Assembly: GCA_948146395.1 (NCBI GenBank)
Contig: OX411544.1
Location: forward strand, 37,852,630-37,916,629
DNA from: Fragum whitleyi
Taxonomy: Eukaryota; Mollusca; Bivalvia; Cardiida; Cardiidae
Length of the DNA: 64,000 nt
Reading direction: 5' to 3'
The notes beneath the pieces were generated by a model that made no database searches, was not told where the DNA came from, and saw only the letters and a program-made list of their open reading frames with translations. Of this stretch, positions 34,945-44,980 are shown piece after piece. The position numbers and the translations under genes were made by a program. Within the stretch, counting starts at the first letter, position 1, and each line of letters begins with the position of its first letter.

Positions 34945-36635
34945 AGAAACAAAGAAGGCTACTTGCAAAAATTGGGGGTACAAGATTCAAATTGGGGGTG
35001 AAAAACCCCCATTTGAGGGTTTTGGGGAATCCTGCCCACTTCAAGTGCCTTAATTTCCGGAACTTTTTAAGGCTTGTACTCTGATTTGAGATAAAATTTC
35101 CTTTTTTGTGGGTACTCATTTGAATTCAAAAGAGTACCCACAACATAGTGTTTCATTGAGAAATAAAGATTTTAGACAGGCATTACCCTCTCTTATCTGT
35201 CCCTTTGCCTGCAAGCTAATATTTCCTTATATATATCCCCATTTTCCCATATTTCTAGTTTCAAATTTTAAATCTTTCTTGCAGCTTGTTAAAGCTTGAG
35301 TATCTCTGGGAAAGGTGTGTTATGTAATTTTCAAGAGAAAGTAGATTAGGTAATATACATATCCAGAACTGAGCCGACATACTTTTATTACAAAATAAGT
35401 TAACATTCTCAAATAATTTATTGATCACTCCCTTAAAGTACTGCTATAATCACTTTTCCAATGTGTAAAACTTCAATTTGACCTGATTTTAAACCATTTT
35501 ACTTTGCATTTGATTTAGATTGTAAATAGTCTGACAGCATATCTGATAAAATGCCAAAATGACATGTTTTGCTCTTGCTTTTGTAAAATATTCCCCCATC
35601 ATTTTGGAAAATATACAGGAATTCTGAAAAAGCACTAAGGTGGCAACCCCCCTCTAAGCCTTATTATTTAGTTTTCATGGAGAAATTGGTTAAAAAATTG
35701 AATAATTCTAGGAAAATATCCCCTTCTTAGTGTTTTTCAAACCCCTTTACTTAAATCCTGTATTGACTGCCGCACTTACAATCCCAGAATATGATCTTGC
35801 TCTACAAAGCTTAATTTAGTGAAATTTACCAAAAGAATTTATGCTACACAGGTAATGTTTTTCAGTTAGAGCTCGAAAGCTGTAATGGGTGGTTATGTTG
35901 GATTTGTCTAGAGCAGAGCTCAAAATTGTAGACACAGTGTTTATTCTAGGCAGGGGGATTGCCCCACTTTTTTTTCAAAGATCCCACATATTTTCTAGAT
36001 CTGTGGGGGATTTTTTACTATGAACAAAGAGAATGGAATAACTATTATTTTTCAATTGCTTCAATTTTGTGCTGAAATCATGCACCCACAAGTATGAAAT
36101 CCTAGAATAATCTCATTCATGAGAGCAAGAAAATTTGCTAATTTCCGTACAAACAATTTCTTTGTCAAAATTGTTTTGATTTATAATTTAAGCTAGTGCT
36201 TTAAGCCTTCTTATGTTCACAGTATTTTTCTGCAGTCCCCAAAGCTTTGGCAGCATATATAAACTAAGATCAGCCTGCACAGATGTGCAGCCTGAACCTA
36301 GCCTACACTGCCTATTTTGTACTGATTTAGTTTAAGGAAAACTTGATCCAAATTGGTTGAAATTTTATAATAAAAAAGCTATATACGAAAGAAAATCTAA
36401 ATTTGGCAAGACAAGGTTTGATCCTTAATCCTGATCCTTGCTAACTGATAAATACAGGAGTAGATAAAGTTATGTAAAGTTTCTTAAGTAATGTAAAGTA
36501 TTGTATCAATTTAAGGCATCTATATACTTACTTGTCTTATGCAATATTTGAAGAGGAATTTATCAGCTCGTGACCTAACAAAATTGATAAGTTTCAAAGT
36601 TTTCTGTGATAAACTTAGTGCATGAAAAATCAACT
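34945..36635. other. Mostly unassigned, with two repeat fragments
   Basis: A hairpin at 35,105-35,145 (GTGGGTACTCATTTGAATTC against GAGTACCCAC) has relatives near 12,880 and 61,548. A CTGCACAGATGTGCAG hairpin fragment lies at 36,230-36,310. No coding signal is seen in the rest. Confidence 0.45.
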
Positions 36636-36801
36636 TTTAAGGTAGTGGACCTGTAATAGTTCTGCAACATTTTAGAACATATGAACTTTCACAATGTTGA
36701 CTGAGGTTTCCTAATGAAAATCATTACGAAACCTCGGTTAACACTGTAGAAGTTCATTACTTCCGAAATGTTGTTGAACTATTACGGGTCCACTACCTTA
36801 A
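36636..36801. mobile_element. Palindromic MITE, family TTAAGGTAGTGG (copy 2)
   Basis: 166 bp with ends TTTTAAGGTAGTGGACCTGT and GGGTCCACTACCTTAA. The centre is CTAATGAAAATCATTACGAA. Best-preserved copy of the three. Confidence 0.82.
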
Positions 36802-37246
36802 TCCTCCTGATCATTTCACGACATATGCCTACTCATGACAGTTCCTGATGTACACAAAGCTTTTACAGAAAGAAAGACTCATAACAGCTGAGCCTGCATA
36901 TACTTGCAGTCTGAACTAAGTCCACACTGCCCACTTACTACTGAAAGGTTTAGGGAAAACTTGATCCACACAGATTGAAAAGAAAGAAAAATAAAAGGGC
37001 TATTCGTCAAAAACCAATGTCACATTCAGCAGGATAAGAGTTTAACTGCATTCCACATACTTACAGTTAGTTTGTCTTTAAAATAGAAGGATACAATTTA
37101 TTATTTCACAAAATTGATGGATTACACTAACATTAAAACAATCATTATCAAGTGATTAAGATTTCACTGGTGTTTTGCAACCAAGGGGATAGGGTCCCTG
37201 TTCGAAGTACTCTAAATGGGAGACATTTCATTTGTCATATTTTGTT

Positions 37247-37986
37247 TTTAGCTCACCTGAGCAAGAAGTGCTCTAGGTGAGCTATTGTGATCATGTAATG
37301 TCCGTCACCTGTCGTGCATCGTCCACATTTTCTTTAAACATCTTCTTCTACTATAAGCCAGTGGGCCAATCTTGATGAAACTTGGCAGGGATGTTTCTTG
37401 GGTCATGCTCTACCAAAGTGATTCAAATAAATGAAATCCACCCTTAACTTTCCCTCTACCCTTAACAAAAAGGATGAAAATATGAAAATCTTCAAAAATC
37501 TACTTCAATTAAATCAGAGGGCAGACAGCTTTTTTATTTAGTAAGTAGCATCATCTAGTGGACCTCTACCAAGTTTGTTCATATCAAGACCCTGGGGTCA
37601 TATTTGGGCTCCACCCGGATGCATACCTTTTAGCTCATCTGAGCACAATGGGTGAAAAAAGGAAAACCTTCAAAAATATTCTTCTCTGAAACCAGAAGGC
37701 AGACAGCTTTCATATTGAGTATGTAGCATCATCTAATAGACCTCTACCAAGTTTGTTCATATCAAGACCCTTGGGTCACATTTGGGCTCCACCTGGGTGC
37801 ATCCCTTCTAACAGAATTAAAGAGCAAAAAAGCATATCCGTCTTGTTCTTGGCTCAAAACATTACATGGTATTGATCTTATGTAGATTTTATCTCCTTTT
37901 TGACATCTGCTTATTTAATTAATGTTATGTCCTAGGCGTCAAAGAGACTCAGGTGAGAGATCTAGGACCATCATGGTCCTCTTGTT
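37247..37986 (+). mobile_element. AGCTCACCTGAGC element, second subfamily (copy 2)
   Basis: Head AGCTCACCTGAGCAAGAAGT, about two core units with GGCAGACAGCTTT and TTTGTTCATATCAAGACCC, tail GGTCCTCTTGTT. A shorter version of 21,960-23,542, differing in core copy number. Confidence 0.7.
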
Positions 37987-38237
37987 TCAAATTATCACAT
38001 GTCAAAGAGATCTCCACAGACGATCGGAAAGCATTAAAATATAGAATGACCCAAATTTACTACACTTACATCCGTGGTACTTTCCAATTTATGGAAAAGT
38101 CCAAGCAATGTCCGAATGGGGGTGCCCACAGTAACTTTTAATTGTCCAGGGAAGGTGGGCATCTATTGATTGGGAAACCCCTGGAATAATGAAAAGGAAA
38201 GCCTAAATAATGCTAAATAGGTAGACCACGTTTTATA

Positions 38238-39957
38238 GGGCTGTCACACCTTAACGTTTTAGCCAGCGTGTGCGGAACGTGTTGGATTTTTTATAACACG
38301 CTGCGAACACGTCGGGTACGCTATGGACATGTTCCGCACACGCTATCGGCACGCTGTAACACGTTGGCACACGTTGCGATACGCTGAGTATCTCATAAAA
38401 TTTTGTGCATGCTTAAAATTTCTCAGCGTGTGCCGAACGTGTTGGAACACGCTCCGCACACGTTCCGAACACGTTCCGAACACGCTCAGCACGCTAGAGA
38501 CACGCTAGGAGCTCGTTCACTTACGCTACGGACACGCTAGAAACACGTTCGCCAAAAGTTTAACGTGCTTTGAGCGTGTCTCCAGCGTACTGGGAACGTG
38601 TGCATAGCGTGTCTTCAGCGTACTGAACGTGTGTCTAGCGCGTTGCCAGCGAGTTCACAGCGTGTTTCTGGCGTATGACAGCGTTTCAGTTTTCAATGAA
38701 AATATAAAAGTTCCGCTGCATTTTTGTCTTGAATTTCTAGCATCAGCTTCTCGTAAATAAATAAATTTGTGCATGTAAGTGTGTATGACTCTTTTGACAT
38801 GTTCATATCTGCATGTTTCCTCATGACCAGTCTAAGGACGACTTGAAAACTTGATTATAAGAAGCATTCTCGTATATTTGACGATGAACGATTTCGTTCA
38901 AGTCATATAAACAAAACTTACATGTATGTTATGTTATGTTATGTTATGTTATAAGCTGTTTGTCTTTTCTTCCATATAAATCCTTTACGGATTTTCTTAA
39001 TTCCTTAGATTGTCGAGGTGGAGAATGTAGCCTAAATGTGTATTAAACATTGCGTTTATAGCTTTACAAGTGCGTCTGCTCTTTGGTTAGAATAACAATA
39101 CGTTCGCGAAAATACAAACATTCATTCGTCTCATTTGATCATTATCAATATACCAAAAAGACAAGTACATCGTTGTACCTAGTGGACATAATACAAGACG
39201 TGTTTTACTCTATTCTGCTCTGTTCAGAATATTTGATTCTATTATATGTACTACAAGTTTGATATTTGGTATACCTTTTCCCCCTTAATATAGGACTAGC
39301 TATTCAAGATTAAGAGAGGTTGTAGAAAGTCATCCTACATGGTAGAGCATATGGAGGAAGAAAGGAGTGCATTATGACAAGTAGTTCCTTACCCTTTCGC
39401 AATATTTTTTCGAGTGAAAAGTACTAGAAGCTTTAATCAGCCTGTAATCTTATAAGATTGTTATATGCATGTTTTCATATGTAACAGGTGCCAGTGTACC
39501 TTTCTTTTCGTCTTTTCCTATTTTTCTTTTACATGAATCAACATACTGTGAATTTGAATAAGTGTAGTGGCCGGTGGCCTGTTTATATATTAAAAGAATG
39601 AATTTAAAGTGGTAATTTCTTGCAGAATTTATATTTACATCCAAAACACGCTGCGAACACGTTATAACACGCTAGAAGCGCGTTACAAACACGCTAAGCA
39701 CGTTCTGAGGACGTTACGAGAACGTTGGACGCACGCTCAAGAACGTTGGTACACGCTGAGATACGCTATCAACACGTTCTGGACACGTTACTCACGCGTT
39801 ACTCACACGTTCAAACTCACTATGAACACGCTACAAGCGCGTCGTGAATTGACAAAAAGAAAATTTAGGTCAGCGTATGCCGACGTTTTGCGGACTTAGT
39901 CGATTTCTCCAACGCGTTAGGCACACGCTGGCTAAAACGTTGAGGTGTGACAGGGCC
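38238..39957. mobile_element. 1.7-kb TIR element with dense subterminal ACG(C/T)T arrays
   Basis: The ends 38,238-38,273 and 39,921-39,957 are inverted repeats: CTGTCACACCT(T/C)AACG plus TTTTAGCCAGCGTGTGC, with one mismatch over 34 bp. The outermost 3-4 bases differ. The left arm (to about 38,690) and right arm (from about 39,640) are filled with ACACGCT/ACACGTT and complementary AGCGTGT/AACGTGT copies about 10 bp apart: roughly 30 on the left and 20 on the right by eye. The centre (38,700-39,640) is ordinary AT-rich DNA with five ATGTT repeats and no credible ORF. It is a non-autonomous DNA transposon of a superfamily I cannot name; the target duplication is unclear. The short open frames inside are just the array translated. 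Confidence 0.8.
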
Positions 39958-40661
39958 ATTAATTCTTGAATAAGAAGCTCAGATTTTGTCAGTCTAAACA
40001 TAAATTGGACCATTTCAGTGTCATGAAATGTCGTCCACCTCCTGGGTTTAATATGATAGGTGTAAATTTCATCATATTTTGTCATACAATCTGCTTTAGC
40101 TATGGCAGAAATAATAAATAGGATTTGTCTGTCCACATCAGTAAGAAGCTTAATTTGCAGCTTTACTTTCTAAACACTGTAACTGTGGCTTTAAAAAACC
40201 TGTAGTTACAGTATTTTTGTAGAAATCTTACTGCTTATCCATAATAATACTAAAGTTTTGTCCAGTTCTCAAGGTCTAAACACCTGCCTGACATCCACCT
40301 GTGTGGTCACTTAGTTGAGGTTTTAACCTTGATGACTTATCTAAATACAATGTTGTTTATTTTATTCTCCCATTTGAAAAGAACCAAAATTCTGTATTCT
40401 GATCACAATGCATGAAATGGATGCATATCCTTTGATTTGAAAAAGAGTTGAATTTTACTCTCTGAATTTGATGCAAGAAAAATAGGTAAAATCCTTTTTT
40501 GTAAGGATAAAATCATAAAGGCAAATCTTTAAGTTTTTTTGCATACCAAAAAAGTGACAGCTTATTAATTATCTACAGTAGAAAATGTATAAAAAAGAGA
40601 AAAAAATCTTTATATAATTTCACTATTAGAGTACCCTACATTACACAGTGAAGCCTTTCCT
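39958..40661. other. Unassigned AT-rich sequence
   Basis: A weak inverted repeat around 40,165-40,215 (ACTGTAACTGTGGC/ CCTGTAGTTACAGT) is the only structure seen. Confidence 0.4.
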
Positions 40662-40795
40662 GCAGTCAAGATGATAAAACAGTGCAAATTGTTTGCAAAT
40701 TAAGTCCCTCTTTTCATGCTTCAAGTGCACATGCAAAAGGGGGTGTAATTTTCAAATAGTTTGCACTGCTTTGTCATATGGGATGCAGGGCTGTC
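40662..40795. mobile_element. Hairpin MITE, family CAGCCCTGTTCAGGATGA (copy 2)
   Basis: Left CTGCAGTCAAGATGATAAAA with CAGTGCAAA, right TTTGCACTG with CTTTGTCATATGGGATGCAG. Palindromic centre near TTCAAGTGCACATGC. Confidence 0.6.
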
Positions 40796-40984
40796 TAGTG
40801 TGTGCTTCAAGATGGAGGCCATCATAATCTATGAGCTTTCCTTTAAGCAGGGCTGCTTACTTTCACCTGAAAAGACAATAATATATATTATACATGCTGA
40901 AGATAAACCTTGGCAAAATTGTATTGAAATCAAAGTGCTTAAAGCATTTAGGATGAAAAATTGGGAGTAAGTTATTTTTTCAAA

Positions 40985-41127
40985 AATACATTTTTAAAAT
41001 CATCTGGTTTTAAAAGGAAACTCAGATAGTTTAGACTAAGATCAGACTGCACATATGTGCAGACTGATCTTTGTTGATACCTTCTGCCAAAGCAGAAATA
41101 TTCTGGGACCTGAGCATGGCAAGGGTG
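40985..41127. repeat. CCCTTGTCATGCTGAA MITE, partial
   Basis: Contains CTGCACATATGTGCAGACTG and ends CTGAGCATGGCAAGGG. The left TIR is not clear. Confidence 0.5.
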
Positions 41128-41701
41128 AAGGTAATTCTATGAATTTCAAAAGGTAACATGAAATTCAAAGAAAGTTTTGTGTGCTGCTGGCTGGGAAGTC
41201 CAAAGAGTCTAAAGAGTAATTACTACAAAAGCAAGAATTTAATTTAGATTGAGAACTGAGAGAAAAATGTGAAATGATCAAAGAAAGTGCTGTAGTAATA
41301 ATCACTTGTCTGTGTTAATTGATTGAAGTGAATTCTTCCTGTAATCCACTAATGACACTTGATTGACAGATGTTGACTGCCACCCTGACACACAAGGAAA
41401 AAAATACAGAAAAGGAATTTTTGTCTTTGAAGGTTTATTACATTGACTCTTGTGGTACAATATGGGTAGCTGCAGAATTGATGCAATTAGTTGTCATAGC
41501 ACTGCAGATTCAAGATTTATAGACACCTTGACTTTTGTGGCCATCAAAATGTATCAATTTAACCCAAGAATAAGTGTTCTTGTCCACATTTAGGAAAGCC
41601 TGTGTTGGGCAAGTCACATATGGAAATTCCAGTTCCTGAGTAAAGTAAAGGCGCAGATCAGACACATAGTAACTATGCAGCAGTTCTGCATCTTAACATC
41701 C

Positions 41702-42035
41702 AATGACATGCTGAACCAGGAAGGTATATAGGCACATGTGTGCACTCTGATCTTAGTCTACACCTCCTGACATCAACTTTTAAACATGAAAAATTAAAAA
41801 AAAACTTGTTTTTTTTTTCAAAATAGACACTTACCAAAAATCAGTGCATCAATTGAATTCAGCACTTGCACTTTAGGAATTTTTGCTCATTCTCTATGTA
41901 AAAGCATCCCCCATCTTCTTCAAAAATAGGGGGGACTTTTCAAAAGTAAGTGCTAAAAGGCGTAATCCCCACTCATAGAATAGACAATGATTTAACACAA
42001 TTTTTCATTTTTTTTTCTATTCAGCATGGCAAGGG
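41702..42035. mobile_element. CCCTTGTCATGCTGAA MITE
   Basis: Left GACATGCTGAACCAGGAA, right CTATTCAGCATGGCAAGGG. The interior GGCACATGTGTGCACTCTGA corresponds to the family palindrome. Confidence 0.55.
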
Positions 42036-42104
42036 TAACCGTCTTTTCAAAGGCTTATGGTTGGTTTTCCTATTATAGCACTCAATAGCTGATCATAATC
42101 TTTG

Positions 42105-42303
42105 TGGTGTCTGTGGTCTAGAGGTAGAGTGCAGCCTCTAGACCCAAGTTTGATTCCCAAGACAGGCTTTCGATGTTGGTTCTTTCATTGGCCCATATAT
42201 TTTGCTCCAGCACATACTGGTGAATTTTCAAGGAAGCAGAATCAAAAGTATTAATCTAAGTTGTAAGACTTTGTTTCCCAATCAATGTGCACTAAATAGG
42301 TTT
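42105..42303 (+). repeat. tRNA-derived SINE, second family, plus strand
   Basis: A-box region TGTGGTCTAGAGGTAGAGTG and B-box region AAGTTTGATTCCCAAG, then TTGGTTCTTTCATTGGCCCA and TACTGGTGAATTTTCAAGGA. It ends CCAATCAATGTGCACTAAAT. Counterpart of 33,181-33,384. Confidence 0.75.
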
Positions 42304-42795
42304 AAACCATATTTAGTGTTTGAATTTTTCATTTGCTTGACTGCACTGCAGTATTTGCAAAAAAAAAATATTCTAGGTCTTGCTGTTGAATTGGCTTGAC
42401 CTGGAAAATTATATAATTGGAAGACAACAAATGGTTTTATCAAATGTATTGAATATATGTCACAATGACCTGAGGAGACCACAATTTGATTCCAACAAAC
42501 TTTAAATAGGCTCTGTTTAAGTAGAGTTCCCTTGTGGAGTTATGACATTAGATTAATGGGAAATTAATTGCCTGGAAGTGATAATGCTAATAGCTTAGTC
42601 CTCTGTGACTTCACCTTTTGTCAGGTGACTTCATAGCATTAATAGAATAAACTGAGATAAATAAGTAGGTTTACTAGCATTCAAAATGGTTCTACTCATC
42701 CGTTTCCACAGAATCGTCGATGTAAATTGAGATACATGTATTTCCCATCAGCTAAGTTTGTAGAATGCTTGACTTTAAGTTAGTGAAGCTGTAAA

Positions 42796-44070
42796 GCTTG
42801 TGACCTTGATAGAAGACCTTATGAGGAATTCCTTAGCAGGTAGCCAAACTGATCTTGTCTTGCTTGATTTTTATAAAGCGTTTGACAAGGTCAATCACCA
42901 AAAACTCCTGCTAAAGCTCCATACATATGGTATAAGAGGGCCCAATCTGAAATGGATACAGGCATTCCTGTCTGGCAGAACGCAAACTGTTGTTCTTGAC
43001 AATGAAAAATCGGACACAGTGCCTGTAACCTCTGGGGTTCCTCAGGGTTCTGTCCTGGGCCCAATTTTATTCCTCATATATATTAATGACCTACCGGATA
43101 AGACCAAATCAAAAGTTAGATTGTTTGCTGATGATACAGCCATCTACTTGGAAGTTTCCAATCTCCAAGATGCTCAGATATTGCAGCAGGATCTGGACCG
43201 ACTCCATGAATGGGAATTACAATGGGACATGGAGTTTAACCCAAGTAAGCGCATTGTTATACACGTGACACGAGCAATAAATCCAGTCCCTAGTAAATAC
43301 CTCCTACATGGTCAGATCCTTGAATCGGTTGGAGGCTCCAAGTATTTGGGCGTGGAAATCAGTGGCAATCTAACATTTAAGAAACGCATTCAAAACATCT
43401 GCACTTCTGCGAATCGATCCCTTGGGTTCATCAAGCGCAACATAAGGACAAAATCCCAAGCCATATGTGAAATGGCCTATAAGACCTTGGTGGACGATGG
43501 ACACTTGACAGCTATCAAAGACAGGCAAGTGTTACAGACATGACTACCCAACTTGGTTGGCGTTCTCTGGAACAGAGAAGAAACGATTCCCGGCTTTGCC
43601 TGTTCTATAAAATTATTCACGGCTATGTTGCCATAGATTTACCAACATATGTCCAGCACCCAACCAGGATTTCCCGAAATTCTCATCCCCTGATCTTTAG
43701 ACAACTACATGCAGGGAAAGACTATTATAAATACTCGTTCTATCCCCTCGCAATTGTGCAATGGAATCGGCTGCCTTCCAAAGTTGCATTACTGCCCACC
43801 TTTGAGTCATTCAAGAGGGCAGTATGCATGATCAGTCACCCAATGCCATAAATGCCAGTGCGCTGTTTTATCTTTTAGCTATCACTTCCAGCTTGTTTCT
43901 GGCTTTTTTTTAACATTTTAACCCTATCATCTTTAATTCACTCTCACTAATAATTTTCTTTTATGAAAACTTTTTATCTTTTACCATTTCCACTAACATC
44001 GCACAGACGCGCACCTGCACGTAATCCCTGCGAGGGGGTGTTGCAGTATAAATAGATAAATAGATAGATA
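42796..44070 (+). mobile_element. 5'-truncated non-LTR retrotransposon (LINE)
   Basis: Contains the C-terminal half of a reverse transcriptase, a ~190-bp 3'UTR after the stop at 43,851, and a terminal (ATAGATAA)-type microsatellite at about 44,048-44,070. GTAAA flanks both sides. Length about 1,275 bp. The 3' microsatellite tail is typical of CR1/L2/jockey-like LINEs; I cannot assign the clade. Confidence 0.85.
42800..43851 (+). pseudogene. LINE reverse transcriptase fragment, broken
   Basis: The first frame (42,800-43,543) shows LLDFYKAFDKVNH, TSGVPQGSVLGPILFLIYIN, the catalytic FADDTA box (FADD in place of the usual YADD), GGSKYLGVEISGNLTF and NRSLGFIKRNIRTKSQ. The second frame (43,540-43,851, with in-frame homology starting slightly earlier at SVTDMTTQ) has LGWRSLEQRR, LCLFYKIIHG and the WNRLPSKV terminal motif. 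Between KTLV and SVTDM the family normally has about 40 residues (an EYAS.VWDP / RRA.RW block). These are missing and replaced by unrelated sequence, so an internal deletion and frameshift separate the two parts. The polymerase N-terminus and endonuclease are absent. It is not functional. Confidence 0.9.
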
Positions 44071-44273
44071 GTAAAAGATCCACAACATTTCCGCGGTAAC
44101 AAACTTTAATAGTGTTAACTGAGGTTTCCTAATGATTTTCATTTGGAAACCTAGGTCAACATTGTGAAAGTGCATGAGTGCTGAAATGTTGTGGAACTTT
44201 TACAATTTCACTACCTTAAAGGTGAGATCACAGGTTTGACTTAACAATGAAGAAATGTGATGATGGTGTAATT

Positions 44274-44351
44274 CGAGGGGTCATTGCAACACTATTGTAA
44301 GTGCCTATACATTTATAGGCACTTACAATAGTATAATGCACTGACCCTTCG
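44274..44351. mobile_element. Hairpin MITE, family CACTATTGTAAGTGCC (copy 1)
   Basis: CGAGGGGTCATTGCAACACT and the following ATTGTAAGTGCCTATA are mirrored by TATAGGCACTTACAATAGT and TGCACTGACCCTTCG. Almost entirely stem-loop, 78 bp. Copies also at 57,395-57,459 and 59,476-59,550. Confidence 0.8.
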
Positions 44352-44980
44352 TTATGTTAAAGACCAAGACTGAGGTCAACATTGGTATCACTTATATTTA
44401 CCAATGCTATATTAGCAAGAGTTCCTGAAATAGATAAAGTTAAACAAACAAAAAAAAAAAAAACAAAAAAAAAAAACTATTGGGTTAAACCCATCTTGAT
44501 TTTTTTGTATCATTTTCTGTAACATTGATGATTCAGTTTGTGAATATTTATAGCTGAAGAAGAAATACAAAACTGGTTTTCACAAAAATGTGAAATCATT
44601 AGTGAGATTGTTGGATCTGATTTCAGTTTAAGTGGTCTATTTACCTTTTTCTAAATGACAAAAGTTTTTGGCTGCTCTAAACAAAAAAAAAAGTACTGAT
44701 TGACATTTACAATGTACTTTGTAGAAAATTGTGATTTCAGATTCTGGATCCAATATAGTAGTTATTGGAAATATTGAAAATAATAAATTTCTTGTACACA
44801 AGCAATTTATTCTTTGCACACAATTACTTGATCAAAGTACAATTTTAAAAAGAGTTTAATGGTTTTTTAAGTAATAAGTCATCAAATGAAACAATTTGAG
44901 TAACTCATTCAAACCATTAGTATTAACTTCTAGATGAAAATTCGCTATAGATATATTTCAAACCAAGTTCAGACTCAAAG

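Larger units (their letters stand above)
42774..44219. mobile_element. Palindromic MITE, family TTAAGGTAGTGG (copy 3), split by a LINE
   Basis: The left 22 bp (42,774-42,795, TTTAAGTTAGTGAAGCTGTA plus AA) and right 149 bp (44,071-44,219, ending TTTCACTACCTTAA) reconstitute the family layout of 36,636-36,801. GTAAA occurs at both break points (42,791-42,795 and 44,071-44,075), as expected for a LINE target-site duplication. Confidence 0.75.

Noticed and set aside
38323..39899. Arg/Thr/His-rich open frames (TRYRHAVTRWHTLR-like)
   Set aside because: Produced by the ACG(C/T)T motif array; composition follows the motif and there is no continuity between the arms.
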